DNA of 64,000 bases from contig NZ_JAYLVL010000002.1 in the NCBI RefSeq assembly GCF_046156175.1, positions 434,001 through 498,000 of the forward strand, written 5' to 3'. The notes beneath the pieces were generated by a model. The model searched no databases. It was not told the origin of the DNA and worked only from the letters and a program-made list of their open reading frames with translations. Below, piece after piece: positions 26,028 to 33,927 of the stretch; the first letter of the stretch is position 1, and the number at the start of each line of letters is the position of its first letter. This DNA comes from Lacisediminihabitans sp046156175. Its GTDB lineage: Bacteria; Actinomycetota; Actinomycetes; Actinomycetales; Microbacteriaceae. Both the position numbers and the translations under genes were made by a program.

Positions 26028-27074
26028 CTAGGGAGCCGCGGTGGGGGGTGGTGTGATCGGAGCGACAGCGCTGGATTCGCGGATGAGGAGGCGCGCCGGC
26101 GGAAGTTCTATATCGTCGACCGTCTCGCCGGCGATCACTCGCAGCAGCAGTCCGGCGGCGTGGCGACCCCATTCCTGAACGGCAGTGGTCACCGTGGTGA
26201 GTGAGGGGAAGAGGTGTGCGCCGATGTCGCTCCCATCGAATCCGGTGATGGAGAGGTCACGGGGAACGGAGAGACCCGCCCGCGCGGCTATACCGAGCCC
26301 GGCGATCGCCATCACATCGTTCGAATAGACAATCGCCGTCGGCCGGTCGGCGAGCGCGACGAGCAGCTGGGTTGCGCGGGCCCCGCCGGCAGCGGTGAAG
26401 TCCGTCTCGATGATGAGCCCGCCGTCCAGGCCGTGCGAGTGCATGGTCTCCGTGAACGACAGGCTCCGACGCACCCCATGGAGCATGCGAGAGGGTCCGG
26501 CGACATGCGCGATTCGGCGGTGTCCGAGAGCGACGAGATGCTCCACCGCGGCGACGATGCCCGGGGTGTCTTCGACGTTCACCGAGGGGAGATCGGACGG
26601 GACGTCCGGACGACCGATAGTGATTGCCGCGAGGCCGAGGCGCGCGACGAGCGCGATGCGCGAGTCGTCACGCCGGAGGTCGGTGAGGATCACGCCATCG
26701 ACACGGTCGTGATCGGCGAGTTGGCGGTAGCTGGCTTCCTCGTCGGCCTCGCTGCCGACCACGCTCAGAACGAGGGCCTGTCCCGCCGGCGCCAGAGCGG
26801 ATTCGATGCCCGAGATGAAGGCCGGGAAGAACGGATCGCCCGACATCACCTCCGGGTCACGCGCGATCACCAGTCCGAGCGCGAAGGACCGATCGGTGCT
26901 GAGCGAGCGCGCCCGCACGCTCGGGCGCCATCCGAGCTCATCGGCGACCTGGAGGATGCGGTCACGGGTCTCCGGTGAGACTCCGGGACGATCGTTGAGC
27001 GCGAAGGAGACCAGCCCTTTGCTCACACCGGCGGCACGGGCGACATCCGTGATCGTCGCGCGCTGTTTCGCCAT
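26028..27074 (-). CDS. LacI-family transcriptional regulator of the sugar operon
   Basis: 348 residues. The N-terminal LacI helix-turn-helix and hinge are clear: ATITDVARAAGVSKGLVSFA, then LNDRPGVSPETRDRILQVAD. The sugar-binding part shows GLVIARDPEVMSGDPFFPAF, VDGVILTDLRRDDSR, HRRIAHVAGPSRMLHG and AIVYSNDVMAIAGLGIA. ATG 27074 is chosen because the DNA-binding domain starts there; an in-frame ATG at 27212 would add a Gly/Thr-rich tail that covers two operator-like sites and is unlikely. It is the first gene of the operon and probably represses it through the CTGAACCGGTTTAG-type sites upstream. Confidence 0.92.
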   Translation of the reverse strand: MAKQRATITDVARAAGVSKGLVSFALNDRPGVSPETRDRILQVADELGWRPSVRARSLSTDRSFALGLVIARDPEVMSGDPFFPAFISGIESALAPAGQALVLSVVGSEADEEASYRQLADHDRVDGVILTDLRRDDSRIALVARLGLAAITIGRPDVPSDLPSVNVEDTPGIVAAVEHLVALGHRRIAHVAGPSRMLHGVRRSLSFTETMHSHGLDGGLIIETDFTAAGGARATQLLVALADRPTAIVYSNDVMAIAGLGIAARAGLSVPRDLSITGFDGSDIGAHLFPSLTTVTTAVQEWGRHAAGLLLRVIAGETVDDIELPPARLLIRESSAVAPITPPPTAAP

Positions 27075-27111
27075 GATTACTCCACCCTGAGTGTTCGTGT
27101 TGCCGGCAGTG

Positions 27112-27123
27112 TTCTGAACCGGT
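27112..27123. promoter_or_regulatory. LacI operator-like site 1
   Basis: TTCTGAACCGGT, one of three copies of a CCGGCAG-N2/3-TCTGAACCGGT unit upstream of lacI. The left half is intact; the right half is degenerate. It lies exactly 60 bp from site 2. Confidence 0.5.
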
Positions 27124-27171
27124 GTCGTTCCGCGCCAGTCGATGCTGGCCGCGCTGGGGCCGCCGGCAGTC

Positions 27172-27183
27172 GTCTGAACCGGT
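27172..27183. promoter_or_regulatory. LacI operator-like site 2
   Basis: GTCTGAACCGGT, preceded like site 1 by CCGGCAG. The two sites are 60 bp apart and look like a duplicated segment. The right half-site is degenerate. Confidence 0.5.
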
Positions 27184-27257
27184 GGCGCTTCGATCTGGGT
27201 CGTGCGTGTCATGCGTGTTCATGCAGAGGTGCGGATCGAATCCCACCTCCCGGCAGG

Positions 27258-27278
27258 TTTCTGAACCGGTTTAGTCAA
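27258..27278. promoter_or_regulatory. Main LacI operator overlapping a promoter element
   Basis: CTGAACCGGTTTAG at 27261-27274 is a near-perfect palindrome with the central CCGG typical of LacI-family operators. On the minus strand it directly follows a -35-like TTGACT (27278-27273), so a bound repressor would block the promoter of the sugar operon. Confidence 0.65.
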
Positions 27279-27348
27279 CGTAAGCCCGATCGACGGAGAA
27301 AGCAACCCCTTCCCCGCGAATCGGGTGGCCCGCGGATCCAGCCGAGTC

Positions 27349-27408
27349 CGCGCTGCCGAGTGACACGCGTGCCCGAAAGTTCGCGCGCGGGTGTCACTCG
27401 GCAGCGCG
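27349..27408. repeat. Perfect 18-bp inverted repeat with 24-nt spacer
   Basis: CGCGCTGCCGAGTGACAC at 27349-27366 and its exact complement at 27391-27408. The stem continues outward as GAGTC (27344-27348) and GACTC (27411-27415) after a 2-nt bulge. It lies between the divergent lacI and histidine-kinase genes, so it is not a simple terminator of either; it may be a mobile palindromic repeat or a binding site. Confidence 0.8.
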
Positions 27409-27464
27409 AGGACTCCCCCTCGCGGGGGATTCCGCTCCGCGCGGCGCGGACTAGCGTTGTGGGG

Positions 27465-28778
27465 GTGACTGAATCGTCGAGCGCGCGCCGCTGGCGCGAA
27501 ACCCCCGGCGACACGGACCGGGAGTGGGTGCGACGCGAGCCCGAACGCCGGGAATACGCGCGGGATGTGGTGCTCGCGGCGATCCTGCTAGGAGCCACCG
27601 CCCTGAGCGTGCTGCTCTCCCAGAGCGCGGGCTTCTACGAGCATCCGGCCCCGATCTGGATCAGCGCGCTTTACGTCGTCGTGTGCACAGCCCCGTTGGC
27701 GTTGCGGCGGCGCTGGCCGGAGGCGGTCGCCGTCGTGGTGGGTGTCGTCTTCGCGCTCGCGCAGATCCTCTCTGTTTCAGAGACGCTCTTCGCCAACATC
27801 TCCCTCTTCATCGCCCTGTACTCGGTGGGGGCCTGGGGTCGCCATCGTGCGCGCGCCACGATCGTGCGGGTGGTGATCGTCATCGGGATGTTCGTCTGGC
27901 TCTTCGCCGCGCTCGTCGCGCATACCTCCGATCCCGGCTCCTTCGCGAACATCCCCCGCGACGGTGCGATCTCCCCGATCGTCGCCATCGGTCTCCTGCA
28001 GATCGTGACCAACCTGCTCTACTTCGGTGGCGCCTTCTACTTCGGTGATCGAGCCTGGGCCGCGGCGCGCGAACGCTCGGCCCTCGTTGCCCGCACAGCG
28101 GAGCTCGCCGCCGAAAGGGAGATCAATGCGCAGCGGGCGGTGTCGCTCGAACGCGTGCGGATCGCCAGGGACCTGCACGACATCGTCGCCCACCACGTGT
28201 CCGTGATGGGCGTGCAGGCGGGGGCGGCCCGGCGGGTCGTCGATTCCGATCCGGAGGGAGCCGCGGCATCCCTCCGCTCCATCGAATCGAGCGCCCGTAC
28301 CGCCGTCGCGGAGCTCCATCGGATGCTCACGACGCTGCGGGACGATGAGCACCCGGGCGGAGACGCCCCGAGCACCCGCGGTCTCGAGCAGCTCTCCACC
28401 CTCGTCGGCGATACCCGCGAGGCGGGCGTCACGATCCTCTCGCGCACGATCGGCACCGAGCGTCCGGTGCCGCCCACCGTGGGAGCGACGCTCTACCGGA
28501 TCGCGCAGGAAGCCATCACGAACACCATCAAGCATGCCGGGCCCGGCGCCGAGATCGACCTCCGATTGCGGTATCTCGACGATGCCGTCGAGCTCGAACT
28601 CGGGGATACCGGCACCGGCTCGGCCGTCGCCGCGCCTGGCATCGGCACGGGCGAGGGCCACGGCCACCTCGGGATGCGAGAGCGGGTGGATGCCGTCGGC
28701 GGCACCATCCAGATCGGCCCGCGCGCCCGGGGCGGCTACCTCGTGCGCGCGCGCATTCCGACCGGGGAGGCGGAGTGA
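27465..28778 (+). CDS. Sensor histidine kinase, NarL-type partner (HisKA_3)
   Basis: 437 residues from GTG 27465. The N-terminal half has about five membrane segments without a large outer loop (VVLAAILLGATALSVLLSQS to LLYFGGAFYFG). Then comes the dimerisation/phospho-acceptor box RIARDLHDIVAHHVSVMGVQ with the phosphorylated His in LHD, and a C-terminal ATPase domain with YRIAQEAITNTIKHAG (N-box) and GHGHLGMRERVDAVGG (G-box). The stop overlaps the ATG of the response regulator. The pair lies ahead of a NatAB-like exporter, as in many antibiotic- or envelope-stress systems of actinobacteria. Signal unknown. Confidence 0.92.
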   Translation: MTESSSARRWRETPGDTDREWVRREPERREYARDVVLAAILLGATALSVLLSQSAGFYEHPAPIWISALYVVVCTAPLALRRRWPEAVAVVVGVVFALAQILSVSETLFANISLFIALYSVGAWGRHRARATIVRVVIVIGMFVWLFAALVAHTSDPGSFANIPRDGAISPIVAIGLLQIVTNLLYFGGAFYFGDRAWAAARERSALVARTAELAAEREINAQRAVSLERVRIARDLHDIVAHHVSVMGVQAGAARRVVDSDPEGAAASLRSIESSARTAVAELHRMLTTLRDDEHPGGDAPSTRGLEQLSTLVGDTREAGVTILSRTIGTERPVPPTVGATLYRIAQEAITNTIKHAGPGAEIDLRLRYLDDAVELELGDTGTGSAVAAPGIGTGEGHGHLGMRERVDAVGGTIQIGPRARGGYLVRARIPTGEAE

Positions 28779-29437
28779 TGGCCGACCTTCGCGTGCTCAT
28801 CGTCGACGACCAGGATCTGGTGCGCGCGGGGTTCTCGGTGATCCTGCAGAGCGAACCGGGCATCACGGTCGTCGGCGAGGCCAGGAACGGTGAAGAAGCC
28901 GTCGCACGGGTTCTGGAACTGCGCCCCGACGTGGTCTGCATGGACGTGCAGATGCCCGTCATGGACGGCCTCGAAGCCGCTCGCCGGATCGCCGTTCAGG
29001 CCCCGGGCACCGGCGTGCTCATCCTCACCACCTTCGATCGGGACGATTACCTCTTCGATGCGCTCACCGCCGGAGCGAGCGGTTTCCTGCTGAAGAATTC
29101 GACGCCGGAGAAGCTCATCGAAGCGGTGCAGATCATCGGCCGCGGCGACGCTCTCCTGGCTCCGGATGTCACGCGGCGGGTGATCGAGCGCTGCGCCGGC
29201 CGGTCCGCGATCCCGTCGACGGCGAGCCCGGCCCTTGACGACCTGAGCGGGCGGGAGCGCGAAGTCCTCGGCCTGCTCGCGCGGGGCATGAGTAACTCCG
29301 AGATCGCACACACGCTCTACGTCGGAGAGGCGACGGTCAAGTCCCATGTCTCGAAGGTGCTGCAGAAGCTCGGCCTGCGGGATCGGGTGCACGCCGTGGT
29401 CTTCGCCTACGAGAACGGCATCGTGGCGCGCAACTGA
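28778..29437 (+). CDS. Response regulator, LuxR/NarL family
   Basis: 219 residues. Receiver domain: acidic pair in LIVDDQDLVRAGF, phospho-acceptor Asp56 in CMDVQMPVMDG, and Lys in FLLKNSTPEKL. The LuxR-type helix-turn-helix is at the C-terminus: LSGREREVLGLLARGMSNSE, then IAHTLYVGEATVKSHVSKVL. ATG 28778 overlaps the kinase stop by one base and has GGAGG upstream. It probably controls the ABC exporter genes 95 bp downstream. Confidence 0.94.
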   Translation: MADLRVLIVDDQDLVRAGFSVILQSEPGITVVGEARNGEEAVARVLELRPDVVCMDVQMPVMDGLEAARRIAVQAPGTGVLILTTFDRDDYLFDALTAGASGFLLKNSTPEKLIEAVQIIGRGDALLAPDVTRRVIERCAGRSAIPSTASPALDDLSGREREVLGLLARGMSNSEIAHTLYVGEATVKSHVSKVLQKLGLRDRVHAVVFAYENGIVARN

Positions 29438-29532
29438 GCCTCCCCCGTGAGGCGGAGCGGGAATCCCCCCGCGAGGCGGATGCCGCGTGCCGCGCCACCT
29501 CCTACGGTTGAGACCAGACATGAGGGAGCACG

Positions 29533-30417
29533 ATGCTACAGGTAGACAGGGTGACCAAAACGTATGGCGGTCGAGCCGCGCTCACCGACGTGAGTTTCAC
29601 CGTCGGTGACGGCCGCATCACCGGATTCGTCGGGGGAAACGGCGCCGGCAAGACGACGACGATGCGGATCATCCTCGGCGTGCTGTCGGCCGATTCCGGC
29701 TCGGTGAGCCTGGGCGGGTCGACGCTCAGCGGCGATGACCGGCGAATCTTCGGGTACATGCCGGAAGAGCGTGGGCTCTACCCGAAGATGAAAGTGGCCG
29801 AGCAGATCACCTACTTCGGTCGACTGCACGGCATGACCGCTCGTGATGCAGCGGCAAGCACGACCCGACTGCTCGACCGGCTAGAGCTCGGCGCGAGGGC
29901 GAACGACACCGTCGATGCCCTGTCCCTCGGCAACCAGCAGCGGGCACAGATCGCCGCCGCCCTGGTTCATCAGCCGGAAGTGCTCATTCTCGACGAGCCG
30001 TTCTCCGGCCTCGACCCCATGGGCGTCGACTCCGTGCTCGGGGTGCTGCGGGATGCCGCCTCCGACGGTGCCCCCGTGCTGTTCTCCAGCCACCAACTCG
30101 ACCTCGTCGAACGCCTGTGCGACGATCTGGTGATCATCGCCAACGGCGAGATCCGGGCGAGCGGTTCGCGGGAGCAGTTGCAACGCGAGCACGGTCACGA
30201 CCGCTACGAGCTCGATGTCGACGGGGATCTCGGCTGGCTGCGCGAGGTGCCCGGCATCACCGTCGTCGACTTCGACGGTGGTCATGCCCTCTTCGAGGCA
30301 GCGGATGCCGCAGCCGCCCAGTCCGTGCTGAAGCGCGCGGTCGCGGATGACTCAGTGCAGCGATTCGCCCCACAACATCCGTCCCTCGCCCAGATCTTCC
30401 GGGAGGTCATCCAGTGA
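29533..30417 (+). CDS. ABC transporter ATP-binding protein, NatA-like
   Basis: 294 residues. Walker A GGNGAGKTT at 34-42, a signature variant LSLGNQQRAQIAAAL (common in NatA-type ATPases), Walker B VLILDEPFSGLD and an H-loop in VLFSSHQLDLVERL. A C-terminal ~70-residue extension follows, as in NatA/DrrA. Its stop overlaps the GTG of the permease gene. GAGGGAGCACG upstream is a good ribosome site. The product should power the NatB-like permease; Na+ or drug export are typical family roles. Confidence 0.92.
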   Translation: MLQVDRVTKTYGGRAALTDVSFTVGDGRITGFVGGNGAGKTTTMRIILGVLSADSGSVSLGGSTLSGDDRRIFGYMPEERGLYPKMKVAEQITYFGRLHGMTARDAAASTTRLLDRLELGARANDTVDALSLGNQQRAQIAAALVHQPEVLILDEPFSGLDPMGVDSVLGVLRDAASDGAPVLFSSHQLDLVERLCDDLVIIANGEIRASGSREQLQREHGHDRYELDVDGDLGWLREVPGITVVDFDGGHALFEAADAAAAQSVLKRAVADDSVQRFAPQHPSLAQIFREVIQ

Positions 30418-31505
30418 GCACCATCGCCCCCTCATTCCTGCAGAGCACTCTTCTCGTGTCGAACCGCGAGATCACGATGCGACTGCGCAGCAAGGCCTTC
30501 CTCATCTCGACGGGCATCCTGCTGCTCGCGGTACTCGCCTCGATCGTGATCGGCAGCATCGTCAGCGCGAACGCCGAGCCGACCAAGATCGCCGTTCAGC
30601 GCTCGGTGGTCAACGCGCTGCCCGACCTCCCCCAGTTCGCGGTGACGGATGTCGACACTCGTGCCCAGGCGCAGAAACTGGTGCGCTCGGGGGCCGTCGA
30701 GGCGGCGATCGTGTCGAACTCCACGGTCTCCCAGCTCGGCATCACCGTGATCGGGCTCGATTCGCCGCCGACCGCGGTGATCGCGGCCGTTAGTGTGGCG
30801 CCGGACGTGAAGATCCTCGACACCTCGAAGAAGAATCCGCTGCTCATCTACTTCGTCGCCCTCGGCTTCGGGCTGGTGTTCTTCATGTCGGCCGTGACCT
30901 TCGGATCCACCATCGCGCAGAGCGTCGTGGAGGAGAAGGCGACGCGAGTGGTGGAGATCCTCATGTCGACGATCCCAGTGCGCACCCTGCTCGCCGGCAA
31001 GGTGCTCGGCAACAGCATCCTCGCCTTCGGCCAGATCGCGCTCATTGCGATCCTCGCCGGCGTGGGGCTGCTCGTGACCGGGCAATCCACCCTGCTGGGC
31101 ACACTCGGCCCGTCGATCATCTGGTTCGTGGTGTTCTTCGCCTTCGGGTTCGTCTTGCTCGCGGCGCTCTTCGCCGCCGCCGCATCCCTCGTCTCCCGCC
31201 AGGAGGACATGGCTTCGGTCACCACCCCCGTCACGATGCTCGTGATGGTGCCCTACCTGCTCGTGATCGTCTTCAACGACAATCCGATCGTGCTGGGCAT
31301 CATGTCCTACGTGCCCTTCTCCGCGCCGGTCGGCATGCCCATGCGCATCTTCCTCGGTACTGCCGAGTGGTGGGAGCCGCTGCTGTCCTTGACGATCCTG
31401 CTGGTCTCGACCGCATTCGTCATCGCGATCGGCTCGCGCATCTACGAGAACTCGCTGCTGCGCATGGGCGGCCGGGTGAAGCTGCGCGAGGCGCTGGCTC
31501 GCTGA
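30414..31505 (+). CDS. ABC-2 type transporter permease, NatB-like
   Basis: 363 residues from GTG 30414, overlapping the ATPase stop (GTGA). One N-terminal membrane segment (LISTGILLLAVLASIVIGSI), an extracellular loop of ~110 residues, then five or six membrane segments with the conserved VVEEKATRVVEILMSTIPVR and LLAGKVLGNSILAFGQIAL typical of NatB/ABC-2 permeases. Forms an exporter with the preceding ATPase; probable control by the two-component system upstream. Confidence 0.9.
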   Translation: MSTIAPSFLQSTLLVSNREITMRLRSKAFLISTGILLLAVLASIVIGSIVSANAEPTKIAVQRSVVNALPDLPQFAVTDVDTRAQAQKLVRSGAVEAAIVSNSTVSQLGITVIGLDSPPTAVIAAVSVAPDVKILDTSKKNPLLIYFVALGFGLVFFMSAVTFGSTIAQSVVEEKATRVVEILMSTIPVRTLLAGKVLGNSILAFGQIALIAILAGVGLLVTGQSTLLGTLGPSIIWFVVFFAFGFVLLAALFAAAASLVSRQEDMASVTTPVTMLVMVPYLLVIVFNDNPIVLGIMSYVPFSAPVGMPMRIFLGTAEWWEPLLSLTILLVSTAFVIAIGSRIYENSLLRMGGRVKLREALAR

Positions 31506-31512
31506 GCGCGGT

Positions 31513-31590
31513 AGGCGGGTGAGCGAATCCGGGCGTATGCGGACACTCCGGGCTGGCCCGCCGGCCCGGGATGTCCGCCGACGCCCGCCT
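31513..31590. terminator. Long imperfect hairpin after the exporter genes
   Basis: Nested arms pair AGGCGGG (31513) with CCCGCCT (31584-31590), GGGCGT with ACGCCC, GCGGACA with TGTCCGC, and a CCGGGC/GCCCGG core. It starts 8 bp after the permease stop and precedes the threonine aldolase gene, so it may end the kinase-exporter transcript. Confidence 0.55.
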
Positions 31591-31647
31591 GCGAGCCGGA
31601 GCGTCGCCCCGCCCCGCACGCCCAACTCGCAATGGCAGACTGGTCCC

Positions 31648-32715
31648 ATGACCACGCTTCATGACACGAACTACCGCGGATTCGCCTCTGACAACTACGC
31701 GGGAGCCCACCCCGAAGTGCTCGCCGCTATCGCCGACGCCAATGGCGGCCACCAGATCGCGTACGGCGAAGACGTCTACACGGCCCGCCTCCAGGAGGTC
31801 ATCAAGGAACACTTCGGTGACCAGGCCGAAGCCTTCCCGGTCTTCAACGGTACCGGCGCGAATGTCACGGCCCTGACCTCCGTGCTGCCTCGATGGGGAG
31901 CCGTGATCGCCACCTCGACCGCGCATATCCACACGGATGAGAATGGCGCCCCGGAACGCATCAGCGGCCTCAAGCTGCTCACGGTTCCGACTCCCGACGG
32001 CAAGCTCACCCCGGAGCTCATCGATCGCGAGGCCTGGGGCTGGGGTGACGAGCACCGCGCGCAGCCGCTCGCGGTGAGCATCACCCAGACCACCGAACTC
32101 GGCACGCTGTACTCCGTGGCTGAGGTGCGGGCTATCGCCGAGCACGTCCACTCAAAGGGAATGGTGCTGCACATGGACGGTGCGCGCATCTCGAATGCGG
32201 CGGCAGCCCTCGAGGTGCCGCTGCGGGAGTTCACGACGGATGCCGGCGTCGACATCCTGAGCTTCGGCGGCACCAAGAACGGGCTGCTCTACGGTGAGGC
32301 GATCGTGGTGCTGAACCCGGATGTCTCGGACGGGCTCATCTTCCTCCGAAAGCTCAACATGCAGCTCGCGTCCAAGATGCGTTTCGTCTCCGCGCAACTG
32401 ATCGCCCTGCTCAGCGACGACCTCTACCGCCGCTCGGCGAGACACGCCAATGTGATGGCCGCCCACCTGCGTCGCTCTCTCGAGGACGCGATCGCCGACG
32501 GCCGCGTGAGCAACCTCTCGTTCAGCCAGGAGACGACCGCCAACGCGGTATTCGCGGTGCTTCCGAACGAATCATCCGACCGGCTGAAGCAGAAGTTCCG
32601 CTTCTACGACTGGGATCGGGCCGCGAACGAGGTGCGCTGGATGACCGCATTCGACACGACGGAAGCGGATGTCGACGCCTTCGTCGCCGCGATCGTGGAG
32701 GAGCTCGGCGCCTAG
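31648..32715 (+). CDS. Low-specificity threonine aldolase-like PLP enzyme
   Basis: 355 residues. Fold-type I PLP enzyme of the beta-eliminating-lyase/threonine-aldolase branch. Visible: FASDNYAGAHPEVLAAIADA at the start, FNGTGANVTALTS, VLHMDGARISNAAAAL with the PLP-contacting Asp, and the Schiff-base lysine in ILSFGGTKNGLLYGEA. It should cleave threonine to glycine and acetaldehyde, possibly with other 3-hydroxy amino acids. ATG 31648 is chosen because the frame upstream of it (to 31519) is part of the hairpin and shows no conservation. Single-gene unit. Confidence 0.9.
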   Translation: MTTLHDTNYRGFASDNYAGAHPEVLAAIADANGGHQIAYGEDVYTARLQEVIKEHFGDQAEAFPVFNGTGANVTALTSVLPRWGAVIATSTAHIHTDENGAPERISGLKLLTVPTPDGKLTPELIDREAWGWGDEHRAQPLAVSITQTTELGTLYSVAEVRAIAEHVHSKGMVLHMDGARISNAAAALEVPLREFTTDAGVDILSFGGTKNGLLYGEAIVVLNPDVSDGLIFLRKLNMQLASKMRFVSAQLIALLSDDLYRRSARHANVMAAHLRRSLEDAIADGRVSNLSFSQETTANAVFAVLPNESSDRLKQKFRFYDWDRAANEVRWMTAFDTTEADVDAFVAAIVEELGA

Positions 32716-32720
32716 CCCGC

Positions 32721-32800
32721 CGGTCGAGTAGCGCCCTCAAGGGCGCGTATCGAGACCACTCGCCGGTCTCGATACCCTCGCTAGCGCTCGCTACTCGACC
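32721..32800. repeat. Dispersed palindromic repeat, full copy
   Basis: The left half begins GGTCGAGTAGCG and ends TATCGAGACC; the right half (from 32765) begins GGTCTCGATACCC and ends CGCTACTCGACC. The two halves pair to a long imperfect hairpin between convergent genes. Related copies are at 14677, 39362, 53120 and 59761. This resembles a bacterial interspersed palindromic element. Confidence 0.75.
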
Positions 32801-32812
32801 ACCGAGTGCGGA

Positions 32813-33862
32813 CTACGGGCGCAGCAGCACCTTCACCGCGCGACGGTCATCCATGGCGTCGTAGGCCTCGGCGACCTCGCCGAGCGGCAGTTCGAGGTCG
32901 AAGACACGTCCGGGGGCGATCGCTCCGGAGAGCACCTCCGGCAGCAGCTCCTCGATGTAGTTGCGCACCGGAGCTACTCCGCCGGCGACGCCGATGTTCG
33001 CGCCGAAGAGCGAGCGGATCGGCAGCTCGGATCCGCCGTTCGGCACGCCGACGTAGCCGACCTTGCCTCCGGGGCGGGCAGAGCGGATCGCCTGGTCCAT
33101 CGATTCCTTGGTGCCGACGCATTCGAGAACGCGGTCGGCCCCGATGCCGCCGAGCAGCTCCTTGACGCGAGCGACCCCCTCGTCGCCACGTTCCTCGACG
33201 ATGTCGGTGGCGCCGAACTCGGTCGCGAGCGCCTGCCGGTCGGCATGGCGCGACATAGCGATGATGCGGGTTGCGCCGAGTCGCTTGGCCGCGATGATCG
33301 CGCAGAGGCCGACCGCGCCGTCTCCCACCACCACGACGGAGTCACCCGCCGCGACACCGGCGGAGAAGGCCGCGTGATGTCCCGTGCCCATGACGTCGGC
33401 GAGGGTGAGGAGTCCGGGGATCTGCTCGGGGCTGGGCTGCTCAGGCGTGGCGACGAGCGTGCCGTCCGCGTTCGGCACCCGCACGAACTCGCCCTGGGCT
33501 CCATCGACGAAGTCTCCGTTGCGGTCATCCGCGCCCCACCAGCCGCCGGCGAGACAGGAGGTGCTCACCCCGTTGAGGCAGTTCACGCAGGTCATGTCGC
33601 AGTGGTAGAACGGGGCGATCACGAAGTCGCCGACACGGATCTTCGACACGCCCTCGCCGATCTCCGTGACGACTCCGACGAACTCGTGTCCGATGCGGTG
33701 AGGATGCTTGGTGGGGGTGACCCCCCGGTAGGGCCAGAGGTCGGAGCCGCAGACGCAGGCCGCGACGACCTTGACGATCGCGTCGGTACCGGTGATGAGC
33801 TGGGGGTCGGCCACGTCTTCGAGTCGGATGTCCCGCTCGCCGTGGATCAGTGTTGCACGCAT
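32813..33862 (-). CDS. Zinc-dependent alcohol dehydrogenase family protein
   Basis: 349 residues. Catalytic zinc ligands lie in CVCGSDLWPY (Cys38) and HRIGHEFVGVV; the structural-zinc lobe has four cysteines in CDMTCVNC..TSC. The cofactor-binding fold shows VVVVGDGAVGLCAIIAAKRL. The two zinc sites and the length fit medium-chain NAD(P)-dependent dehydrogenases. The substrate is not evident; no clear metabolic neighbours. Convergent with the threonine aldolase gene. Confidence 0.9.
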   Translation of the reverse strand: MRATLIHGERDIRLEDVADPQLITGTDAIVKVVAACVCGSDLWPYRGVTPTKHPHRIGHEFVGVVTEIGEGVSKIRVGDFVIAPFYHCDMTCVNCLNGVSTSCLAGGWWGADDRNGDFVDGAQGEFVRVPNADGTLVATPEQPSPEQIPGLLTLADVMGTGHHAAFSAGVAAGDSVVVVGDGAVGLCAIIAAKRLGATRIIAMSRHADRQALATEFGATDIVEERGDEGVARVKELLGGIGADRVLECVGTKESMDQAIRSARPGGKVGYVGVPNGGSELPIRSLFGANIGVAGGVAPVRNYIEELLPEVLSGAIAPGRVFDLELPLGEVAEAYDAMDDRRAVKVLLRP

Positions 33863-33927
33863 GCCTCCAGCTTATTTGGATGGCTGGGTGTTCGATGACG
33901 CTCGGGGTCGGACACCCGGCGGGCCGG

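Noticed and set aside
27074..27212. A longer N-terminus for the LacI regulator starting at 27212.
   Set aside because: It would put two operator copies inside the coding sequence and precede the standard LacI helix-turn-helix with a low-complexity tail.
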